From contig CAYMKI010000003.1 in the NCBI GenBank assembly GCA_964390695.1, forward strand, positions 1 to 58,606: a stretch of 58,606 nt of DNA, given 5' to 3'. Position 1 is the stretch's first letter. Each line of letters begins with the position of its first letter. Below are positions 32,980-41,200 of this stretch, in pieces. Source of the DNA: CAWACC01 sp964390695 (GTDB lineage Bacteria; Chlamydiota; Chlamydiia; Chlamydiales; Parachlamydiaceae). Under the pieces are notes generated by a model. The model ran no database searches and had not been told where the DNA came from. It saw only the letters and a program-made list of their open reading frames with translations. The position numbers and the translations under genes were made by a program.

Positions 32980-34038
32980 TCAGTTTAAATTTAAATATGA
33001 GGCTATCATGGCCGTGTTATATTGGATCATTTTGAGGTAGGTATCCGCCGAACTGCCGGGCTCCCCCATGTCGTCGGAAAACAAAGGCTCTTTGGCTACT
33101 ATCACTTGCAGGCCGTGGGTCTGGGCAGCTTCAGCGATTTTTTTGATCGAGTCTCGGCTGATATTTGATTCTGTGAAAAGCACTTTTACGCAGTGCTGCC
33201 TGAGATAGTCTATGATTTCTTGAATATGTTTGATACCCAGCTGGCTTTCTGGGGACAACCCTTCGGGTGAGGCAAAACGTTGACGCCATAAATCGCTGTG
33301 TTGTTCCTCAGGTTCTGCCAAATAGGCCCTGGCAAAATAGTTGAAAGCATCATGGCTGGTAATGAGGTAGCGCTTTTCTTTGGGAAGTTGTTGCATGCGG
33401 GTGAGGACTTGCAGGTGTGCCTGCTCCAATTGTTTTTGCAAAGTTTGGGCGTTATTTTCATAATCGGCGGCATGCGAAGGGTCGAGTCGAACCAATTCTG
33501 AAGAGATTATAGGAATGGTTTCAGACCAAAGAGATACATCCATCCAAAGGTGGGGGTCGATCTCTCCGTTGAGAGTGATGATCCGCTGCGGATGTGAATT
33601 ATAGACGGCATCGCCCAGGCTGATGCATTTAGCGTGGCTTTTCAAATAGGCTATGGTGCTGGGCCCATGCTCTAATCCTAAACCGTTGTAAAATACAAGG
33701 TCGGCTCTTTGGAATTTTTCATTGTCGCCTTTGACGAGCTGATAAGAATGGGGATTCAAGCCTTTGCTGATCAAGGTCAAAGTATCGACTCTTTCTCCTC
33801 CGATGTGCTTGACCAGATCTTCGATCATGGCGGTGGAGCAGAGTATTTTAATTTTGCCATTAGGGCTCATCCAGTCATGGAAGCTATCTGCTGCAGGCGT
33901 CGTACAGGAGCACATCCAGAAGAGCAGCAGCGCTGCGGGAATTATAGAATAAGCCTGCTGCATGTGTTGAGAAAGTTGTTGGAAAAATTTCCAAATTGCT
34001 ATCGAAAAGTTTCTAAAATAAAAAAGCTGTGTTGGCAT
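32980..34038 (-). CDS. ytgA: Metal-binding lipoprotein YtgA/TroA-like
   Basis: This 352-residue cluster A-I solute-binding protein would capture iron, manganese or zinc in the periplasm. Metal ligands are visible in LNPHSYQ and DPHLWMD, the third His is probably in SHDAFNYFA, and the acidic ligand is near LFSDDMGEPGSSADTYLKM. A hydrophobic signal with a Cys (LLLFWMCSCTT) suggests a lipoprotein. Two starts are possible: ATG 34038, one base after the DUF971 stop, or ATG 33963, which places the signal peptide at the very N-terminus but lacks a ribosome site. I annotate the longer form because of the coupling. The FTESNISRDSI helix-linker segment is typical of the family. Confidence 0.9.
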   Translation of the reverse strand: MPTQLFYFRNFSIAIWKFFQQLSQHMQQAYSIIPAALLLFWMCSCTTPAADSFHDWMSPNGKIKILCSTAMIEDLVKHIGGERVDTLTLISKGLNPHSYQLVKGDNEKFQRADLVFYNGLGLEHGPSTIAYLKSHAKCISLGDAVYNSHPQRIITLNGEIDPHLWMDVSLWSETIPIISSELVRLDPSHAADYENNAQTLQKQLEQAHLQVLTRMQQLPKEKRYLITSHDAFNYFARAYLAEPEEQHSDLWRQRFASPEGLSPESQLGIKHIQEIIDYLRQHCVKVLFTESNISRDSIKKIAEAAQTHGLQVIVAKEPLFSDDMGEPGSSADTYLKMIQYNTAMIASYLNLN

Positions 34039-34039
34039 G

Positions 34040-34360
34040 TCATCCCAGCTTTCTCAAATCGTCGAAGCTATAGATCCCCTTTGAGCAGCCGGAGGTAAAG
34101 TCAATGCGCAGGGCATAACGCCCCACATTCTGAATGCGCACGCACTGTACATGGTCATCGACGTCTTGTTTGTGGATCAAGCGTTTGCCGGTGATTTCAT
34201 CTACACAGGCTGCGCAAGGGCATTGCCTTTGCAGATCGCTTAAGCGATAATGACTGATTCTTCCGTCACTCCACTCTATGGTGAAAGTATGGGCGTCTTT
34301 TTGATAGATTTTGCTTACATACGCTGCTTTGTAGGCTTTTTGGGCTAAAGGGGCTTCCAT
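34040..34360 (-). CDS. DUF971 (GBBH-like N-terminal) domain protein
   Basis: This 106-residue protein consists of a DUF971 domain: WSDGRISHYRLSDLQRQCPCAAC (about 30-52) and the C-terminal YALRIDFTSGCSKGIYSFDDLRKL. The CPCAAC cluster and the single Cys in SGCSKG could bind zinc or an Fe-S cluster. DUF971 genes are often next to or fused with mrp/apbC, as here: its start lies inside the mrp 3' end (16-base overlap). Its stop is one base before the ytgA start. A role in Fe-S or metal handling is inferred from context. Confidence 0.88.
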   Translation of the reverse strand: MEAPLAQKAYKAAYVSKIYQKDAHTFTIEWSDGRISHYRLSDLQRQCPCAACVDEITGKRLIHKQDVDDHVQCVRIQNVGRYALRIDFTSGCSKGIYSFDDLRKLG

Positions 34361-35208
34361 ATCAACTCAAAATTATTTAGGTTGTGAGAATTTTGGCTTT
34401 CAAGCAGTTCTGCTTGCGCCATGACTTTGCTGGCCAATTCCTTATAACATTGTATCGTTAAGGAGTCATTTTTTTCATCCCTAAATATGGATCTGCCGGC
34501 ATCACCGCTTTGACAGATTTCGGGATCGATAGGGATAAAGCCTAAAAAAGGCACGCCATATTCCCTTGAGAGTCTTTCACCGCCGCCTTTGCCGAAGATG
34601 TACAATTTTTCTTGGGAGGATGGATGCACAAAAAAGCTCATATTTTCCACAACGCCAAGTATAGGGATTTGCACTTGTTGAAACATGTGCATGGCTTTTC
34701 TAACATCCATGACGGCGACTTCTTGTGGTGTTGTTATCATAATGGCGCCGGTCAGATGGGCTTGCTGACATAAGGTCAGCTGTATGTCTCCTGTGCCGGG
34801 CGGGAAGTCTATCAGTAAGTAATCGAGATTTCCCCAATCGACATTTTTGATGAATTGAGAAATTATGCCGTTGGCAATAGGAGCTCGGATGACGGCAGCT
34901 TCATTTTCTTTGCGAAAATAGGCCATGGAGATCATTCTAATGCCTTCACACCATGCCGGAATAAGGGTATCGCCTTTTTGTTGGGGCAGTCGATCTTCTT
35001 GCAGCATTTTTCGGATGGAGGGGCCGTAGATATCGGTATCCAGGATGCCGACGGAGTAGCCGCACCACTTTAGGGCTCTTGCTAAATTCACGGTGAGGGA
35101 AGATTTCCCTACGCCGCCCTTTCCGGCGGCAATGCCGATGATATGCTTGAGGCGTGAAGGTGAGGGATTTTTTTGGGGATACATGTGAATTGGCATAGAG
35201 GCAATCAT
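34345..35208 (-). CDS. mrp: Mrp/NBP35-family P-loop ATPase lacking CxxC
   Basis: This 287-residue deviant P-loop ATPase is of the Mrp/ApbC/NBP35 family, which carry Fe-S clusters. Motifs: AAGKGGVGKSSLTVNLA (about 27-43), DTDIYGPSI, DFPPGTGDIQLTL and VVENMSFF. The usual CPxC after ENMS, which bridges the cluster between subunits, reads HPSS, so both cysteines are missing. The N-terminal MIP18 domain is absent. Three ATGs (35208, 35196, 35184) are possible; AAAGG abuts the first, so the second may be the real start. It is the first gene of the six-gene operon with DUF971 and ytgABCD. Confidence 0.9.
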   Translation of the reverse strand: MIASMPIHMYPQKNPSPSRLKHIIGIAAGKGGVGKSSLTVNLARALKWCGYSVGILDTDIYGPSIRKMLQEDRLPQQKGDTLIPAWCEGIRMISMAYFRKENEAAVIRAPIANGIISQFIKNVDWGNLDYLLIDFPPGTGDIQLTLCQQAHLTGAIMITTPQEVAVMDVRKAMHMFQQVQIPILGVVENMSFFVHPSSQEKLYIFGKGGGERLSREYGVPFLGFIPIDPEICQSGDAGRSIFRDEKNDSLTIQCYKELASKVMAQAELLESQNSHNLNNFELIWKPL

Positions 35209-35443
35209 CCTTTAATTTTTAAAATACACTCTAGCAATGGCGAATAATTAATACAATAATTATCAACTCTGCTTTTCAAATATTCATTGATGCCTTTTTA
35301 TGATCTGTAAGACATTCTATTACCTTAATTATTTTTCAAAAAGACAACTTTGATGCGATTTAACTTGCAAGAAAATCGTACAAAACTTTAAATTGCCATT
35401 AATAAACTATGAGCGGCAAAATACATGTGCTCATTAAACATTA

Positions 35444-35512
35444 TAAGCTATGAGTAACTATCCCTGTAGGTCTATATAGATATATTGTAGGAATTGATAG
35501 TTTCATAGCTTA
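35444..35512. promoter_or_regulatory. Inverted repeat in the leader of the Euo-like gene
   Basis: The 419-base gene-free stretch between mrp and the gene at 35628 is AT-rich. Within it, taagctatga-gta-actatc (35444-35462) is an inverted copy of gatagt-ttc-atagctta (35496-35512), separated by about 33 bases. It could be an operator or a stem in a leader RNA. I see no tRNA or small gene in the stretch. Confidence 0.4.
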
Positions 35513-35627
35513 AAGAATAAAATTGAGACGACTTGAAAGTATCGGGTTGTCGCAACTTTTGATTATACCAAAACAAAAACAAAATATCCAAAAACTATTG
35601 CTAACAAAATAAGAAGGAAGGTTATCA

Positions 35628-36134
35628 ATGGCATATACCCAAGAAAAGCATGACCCCCAGCTGCAAGCACTGATTGTGGAAGCGGTAAAGAAAATAGACG
35701 GTAAAAAAGAGAACGATATCTGTCGTTATTTGCCAGTATCAACAGGAGGCTACATTCATCATTTTACCATGCAAAAGATGAAGACGGAAGATCCCCACCA
35801 ACTCATACAATTGATCAATAAACATATTATCCATGCTGACAGACCATNNNNNNNNNNGCCAAGAGCCGCTAGAGGATCGCGCAAACGCCGGGACCAACTG
35901 TTATTTTCCAAGCAAGATATCGAATTGTTGCTAACTATGGCGAGACAAACCGGAAATAAAGACCTGGTGAAAAAGTTGACACCTAAAAAAGACTTGCGGA
36001 CCATTAAGCGCGAGTTAATTGCATCCATCCGTCATGGGCGTGTAGAGCAAGAGTTGTGGCAGTCGTATGTAGAAGTGATTGCAACGCAAAATAGTTTTAT
36101 GTCCAATCATTTTGCCAATCCCGTCGAAGTGTAA
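35628..36134 (+). CDS. Candidate Euo-like DNA-binding regulator
   Basis: This protein of about 168 residues (10 N bases at 35848-35857) has a short helical N-domain, a basic linker (RAARGSRKRRDQ) just after the gap, and a helical C-domain (LFSKQDIELLLTMARQTGNKDLVKKLTPKKDLRTIKREL). The linker plus a helix-turn-helix-like C-terminus suggests a small DNA-binding protein. In Chlamydiaceae the developmental repressor Euo (about 180 residues) lies two genes from secDF; here one NTT gene separates this gene from secDF. Size, charge and position make an Euo orthologue plausible, but I cannot verify by alignment. A long leader with an inverted repeat precedes it and a strong terminator follows. Confidence 0.6.
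   Translation: MAYTQEKHDPQLQALIVEAVKKIDGKKENDICRYLPVSTGGYIHHFTMQKMKTEDPHQLIQLINKHIIHADRPXXXXPRAARGSRKRRDQLLFSKQDIELLLTMARQTGNKDLVKKLTPKKDLRTIKRELIASIRHGRVEQELWQSYVEVIATQNSFMSNHFANPVEV
35848..35857. other. Assembly gap (10 N) inside the Euo-like gene
   Basis: Ten unresolved bases fall in the linker region of the gene; the frame is open on both sides, so the coding call holds if the real length is compatible. Confidence 0.99.
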
Positions 36135-36152
36135 GGTCTATCCAAACTTATT

Positions 36153-36202
36153 GCAAACAGGGTAAAAAATGCTTATCCTGTTTGCGATCTTTTTTCTTTT
36201 TC
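36153..36202 (+). terminator. Rho-independent terminator after the Euo-like gene
   Basis: The arms gcaaacaggg-ta and ta-tcctgtttgc pair over about 12 bases around a short A-rich loop, and are followed by gatcttttttctttttct. It lies 18 bases after the stop codon at 36134. Confidence 0.88.
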
Positions 36203-36402
36203 TTATCAACTAAGCCCTGTCATATGTTGATCTGTTTTTTTTTCTTGCATTTATGAACAAAACCAATTATATTTCTATAAAAACAATGTTTAACTTCTAA
36301 ATTCATTTAGATATTTAACGTCCTGAGATATTTCAATATGGGCTTAAAATTGAAGGAGTTAGAAGAAGAAACAGTTTATTATCAAATTAACAAGGAACCA
36401 AT

Positions 36403-37941
36403 ATGTCACAAGAAGTTAAAGCTGAGTTCGGCAAGCTGAGATCATTTTTTTGGCCTGTGCACAACTATGAGCTAAAAAAGTTGTTGCCGATGTTTATAAT
36501 GTTTCTGTGTATTTCTTTCAACTACACCATCCTGAGAGATACTAAAGATACTTTAGTTGTTACCTCCTCCGGAGCAGAAACGATCCCCTTTCTTAAAGTT
36601 TATGGTGTGGTGCCCGCTGCTATTATATTCATGTTGATTTACGCTAAGTTGAGCAATATCTTAAGTAAGGAAAACTTATTTTATGCCGCTATTACTCCTT
36701 TTCTAGTTTTTTTTGCTGCATTCGTCTACATTTTTTATCCCAACCGCGAGATGTTGCATCCCACCACATCAGCAGATTATTTGCAAAGCATTTTGCCTCA
36801 AGGTCTTTCCGGCTTAGTTGCCTGCTATAGAAACTGGACGTTCTCTTTATTCTACGTTTTGGCAGAACTGTGGGGAAGTGCTGTGCTATCTTTGATGTTC
36901 TGGGGTTTTGCTAACGACATCATGAAAGTGACAGAAGCTAAGCGTTTCTACACCCTTTTGGGCTTAGGTGCGAACGTGGCCCTGCTTCTCTCGGGTCCTT
37001 CTATTTATTATGTATCTAAAGTCAGAGATACTTTGCCTGAAGGCGTAGATCCATGGCAATATTCGCTTAACTGGCTGATGACCATGGTTGTGGTGGCTGG
37101 AGTTATCACTGTAGCTCTTTACTGGTGGATGAACCGCAATGTATTGACCGATCCTCGTTTCTACGATATGAATGAAGAAAAGAAACTAAAAAAATCGAAG
37201 CCAAAGATGGGTGTTTTGGAGAGCTTTGCCTTCTTAGCTAAATCCAAGTATATCTTATCCATAGCCATTTTGGTTATTTCCTATGGTATTTGCATCAACC
37301 TGGTTGAAGTTACCTGGAAGAGCCAGTTGAAGATTCAGTATCCTAATGCTAACGATTACAACTCCTTTATGGGTATATTCTCCACCTTGACGGGTGCTGT
37401 AACGATCATCATGATGTTTGTCGGCGGCTGGGTTATCCGTAAAAAAGGCTGGGGCTTTGCTGCTATGGCTACACCCGTAGTTTTGATGCTTACCGGTATT
37501 GGTTTCTTCGCGTTTGTTCTCTTTAGAGAAAACCTCACAGGGGTAATTGCTCAATTAGGCACGACCCCATTGTTCTTGGCGGTATTATTCGGTATGATGC
37601 AAAACATCATGAGTAAGTCCACTAAGTACTCTCTCTTCGATCCTACCAAGGAAATGTCTTACATTCCGTTGGATCAAGAGTCAAAAGTTAAAGGTAAAGC
37701 CGCTATCGACGTCGTCGGTGCTAGATTGGGCAAATCCGGTGGATCCTTCATCCAGCAAGGCTTGTTGGTGATTTTTGGAACCATTTCAGCTATCACGCCT
37801 TATGTGGCTGTTGCCATGATCGTTGTGATCGGCTTGTGGATGATCGCTGTGAAATCTTTGAATAAGCAATTCTTAGCATTGACAGCTGAACCCAAAGCAG
37901 CTGCTAATCCAGCTGGAAAATCTGAAGCTGTAAAAGCCTAA
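36403..37941 (+). CDS. NTT-family ATP/ADP translocase
   Basis: This 512-residue polytopic protein has 11-12 transmembrane helices and belongs to the nucleotide transporter (NTT/Tlc) family of chlamydiae, rickettsiae and plastids. The N-terminal FNYTILRDTKDTLVVTS motif and the later YSLFDPTKEMSYIPLDQESKVKGKAAIDVVGARLGKS run (quoted here in parts) are characteristic. The sequence is closest in wording to the ATP/ADP antiporter NTT1, which imports host ATP; other paralogues carry different nucleotides, so substrate is inferred. AAGGA precedes ATG 36403. It is monocistronic, with terminators before and after. The C-terminus is an Ala/Lys-rich tail. Confidence 0.92.
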   Translation: MSQEVKAEFGKLRSFFWPVHNYELKKLLPMFIMFLCISFNYTILRDTKDTLVVTSSGAETIPFLKVYGVVPAAIIFMLIYAKLSNILSKENLFYAAITPFLVFFAAFVYIFYPNREMLHPTTSADYLQSILPQGLSGLVACYRNWTFSLFYVLAELWGSAVLSLMFWGFANDIMKVTEAKRFYTLLGLGANVALLLSGPSIYYVSKVRDTLPEGVDPWQYSLNWLMTMVVVAGVITVALYWWMNRNVLTDPRFYDMNEEKKLKKSKPKMGVLESFAFLAKSKYILSIAILVISYGICINLVEVTWKSQLKIQYPNANDYNSFMGIFSTLTGAVTIIMMFVGGWVIRKKGWGFAAMATPVVLMLTGIGFFAFVLFRENLTGVIAQLGTTPLFLAVLFGMMQNIMSKSTKYSLFDPTKEMSYIPLDQESKVKGKAAIDVVGARLGKSGGSFIQQGLLVIFGTISAITPYVAVAMIVVIGLWMIAVKSLNKQFLALTAEPKAAANPAGKSEAVKA

Positions 37942-37971
37942 GAAATTCCATATACGCAGTCATGCGTTAAT

Positions 37972-38012
37972 GCCCCTGTTGCAACTAGTTTGCACAGGGG
38001 CATTTTTTTTTT
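37972..38012 (+). terminator. Rho-independent terminator after the NTT gene
   Basis: A strong stem (gcccctgttgca with tgcacaggggc, four-base core loop) is followed directly by a tract of ten T bases. It is 30 bases after the translocase stop codon. Confidence 0.93.
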
Positions 38013-38224
38013 GCAGCAGTTTCCGCAAAATTCTCTTTTATCCAGGGGAAGGCTACCATCTTTCGCACCGTTCTGAGGCTTGTGAAATTTTTTAGGGAAA
38101 ACTGCTGTTTATTTTTGCATATTTGTCCAAGGGAAAGTAAGCTAGAAGATTTTTGCTTTTCACATTTATCATTATCTGTTATTATTTTTGATTTTAGGCT
38201 CAGTAAACTTTAGGAAGAACATCT

Positions 38225-41200
38225 ATGGAAAAACAAAAACGATGGCAATTTTATTTAATTCTCGCTGTTATTCTTCTCACCCTTTATAACATCCTTCCCA
38301 CCATTTTCTACTATTCTAAACCATTGCATCAGCCTGTAAATGAGCATATGGCCAAAGAAGTGGCGTTGGATATTACTCAAAGGGTAAATGATTTGGAAAG
38401 CGATTCGAAAGAATGGCTCAAATCCTTTGCGAAGCTGCTCAGAGTGAATGCAACCTCGATCGAACCCCAGGCTCATGATCCTCGCATCATTGAAGTCTCT
38501 TTCAATTCCCCTCAAGAAGCGGCTGTATTCCGTCGTTTTCTGCCCAGGGCCGGTGCTTTGATACCTTTTGTTCCCGCTCAATTGGATGTAGATGTCTCTG
38601 CTAAAGCTTTCGATGAGCGCAAAGTGCAGGTTATCCGCAGGTTAGGGATAAAGTTAAATCCTCAGGAAGTCGATAAGCTCTTTACGTATATCCCTCGTTA
38701 TGATGCAGAAGGCTATCCTACAGAGGAATTTAAAAATCTGGTCTATGATCGCACAGCACAGCTGGCAGTGGCTTTTGGCGGTCAAAGCCCCACCTCGAAG
38801 ATTATCGAAGCCCTATCTTTGGCTCCTTCCAGTTCCAATCAGGAAGAGTGGGTAATGGCCGTTGCTAATGAAATAGTAGACAGGGAAAGTGCCTTAGGCA
38901 AAAACAGCCCCATCTTAAAAAGATATTTCAGCGGCCTGGCTAAATCCGCTAATCCTTCAGATGCGGAAAGCTGGATAAAAAAATATCTCGTGCGGGCTGA
39001 GACGCTCAAAACAAAGGTTTCCAGCGAAGCCGAGGCTATAATTACTGAACAGAAGCAGTTAAAAGACAAAGGGCAATCGCTTTCCTCTGAACAGCAACAA
39101 CAGCTGGCCGCTTTAGAGGGGCACAAAGCCTCGCTAGATAAGGCCATCGCTTTGCTGAAGGCTAATCAGGAGACCATCAAAAAATCTCCCAAGCCGATGA
39201 CTTTGGATGCTGCCTATAAGCTGTTGGTATCCTCAGAAAAGCAAAGCGGGAATGAGGAAAACCTACAGACGCTGTCTCTGGCCGGACAAAATCCCTATGT
39301 GGAAGCGTTGATCGTCGACTGGTCTAACGACACCATCACACCAAAATTTTATTCTGATGTGCAGAAAATTCGTCTCAGTGATACACAAAACGAAGCTTCA
39401 GCCTATTTAAAAGAGAAATTAAACACTTTTGTCATCAATGAAATCGCCCGGGTATCCCAGCAGGCCGATGAAAAAATCGTTCCTCAAGGGGATGGATTTG
39501 CTGTTGTGCTCGACAATTTGACCAATACCACCGGTGTGTTGACCTTAAACTTGGGATATTTGGCCAAGCTGCAAGCTCAAGAGTTGACTCAGCAGCTGAC
39601 CGCAGATTGGATTCCTGAGCATCAAGATTTGCAAAGGGATGTCTATCCGATTCGCGACTATGAGCTTTTCAAGAAGCAGAGTGCTGAAGACCAAAGACTG
39701 GGGTTAGTGACATATGCACCTGAAAGCTATGACCGCGCGCCCATTCAAGGATTCCGTCCAGGTTCCCTGTACGTGATAGCCAAAGGCTTGGATCCCATCT
39801 TGCAAAAAGCGAGACAAACACCTGAGGCGGCCGAAAGCAAAGCTTTGATAGAAGATATCAACCAATTGAATGCCCTGCTGCAGCAAAGAGGATTTATCGG
39901 TTATCCTGGTTCCTCGTTTGGCATGGCCCCGGAGTTCAGCAAGGATTATATCTTTGAATTGGATGACTACTACAGCTTCTTGATACAGGCCACACGTGAA
40001 GATTTCGCTGTGCATGGCAGCAAGCGCTTTGCAGTGCTGGACTTTTCGGATGTAGAGCAGCGCATTTTGGCCTGGAATAAAATCCAAGACAAAAAGATTG
40101 AAGACCTGCTGAAATGGAAAGAAGAGTATTATGCCGCACAGGTTGACATCAATGCCACTAGCCATTACCAAGTGCCATATCCCACTAAAAACGCTTACTG
40201 GGAAAACTTTAAGGTAAGTTTTCTTAAGTACTTCAAAGGGGATGACCGCAAAGTTTTGAAATGGGGCTTGGACCTCTCCGGAGGCAAAACAGTTAGAATT
40301 GGCCTACAAGATCAGAATGGCAAGACAGTGACAAATCCCGATGACCTCAATCAAGCTGTGAATGAGCTCTATGATCGAGTCAACAAGATGGGCGTTTCCG
40401 AGCGCACCATCCGCATAGAAGGAAACAACATCATCTTGGATTTTCCAGGCTCGCAGAACCTTTCGGCGGCTGAGTTAGTCAAAGCTTCGGCTATGTATTT
40501 CCATATTGTGAACGAGAAGTTCTCGCTGGGCAATCCGCAGATGAAAGAATCCGTAAACCAATTTTTGCAAAATGTGTGGAATGAGGCCGTCGTCACCAAC
40601 CGCAAGGACTTGGGAAGCATCAATGAAATCGCCTGGCGCCACCTGGGAGCGGAAACACAGGGTCAGGAATTGCGTCCTCGCAACGAATATGCTAAAATGC
40701 TCTATGACAATGGACTGCGCTTGCCTGATCCCAAAGACAAGGCTATCAGCAAAGCTTACAATGATACGCTCTCGTCTGTGGGCATCATGCGCGGCAATGA
40801 GCCTGCCGAATGGGATGGACAGACACATCCTTTGCTGTTCGTTTTCCATAACTATGCCTTGGAAGGCTCCAGCTTGACCAATATCCAAGCAGGCTACGAC
40901 CCCAGCCAGGGAAATATCCTTACCTTCAGCATTAAACGTGCTTATGAAGGCCAGGACAAGGGTAGCGGAAGCCCGCGCGATGATTTTTATGCATGGACCT
41001 CGCAATTTGCCGAGGACCGCATCGTGGGCACTCCGAAAGAGGCTTATACACATGGATATGGTTGGAGAATGGCTGTGATCCTAAACGGTCAGGTTATCAG
41101 CAAGCCCGCCCTCAAAGCAGCGCTTCGCGATGGCGCGACCATCAGCGGCCGCTTCTCGCAAAGGGAGATCAACCAGTTGGCAGCAGATTTGAAGGCTGGC

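Noticed and set aside
35209..35627. tRNA or small RNA gene in the long gap before the Euo-like gene
   Set aside because: No cloverleaf or CCA end is visible; only the inverted repeat at 35444-35512 is supported.
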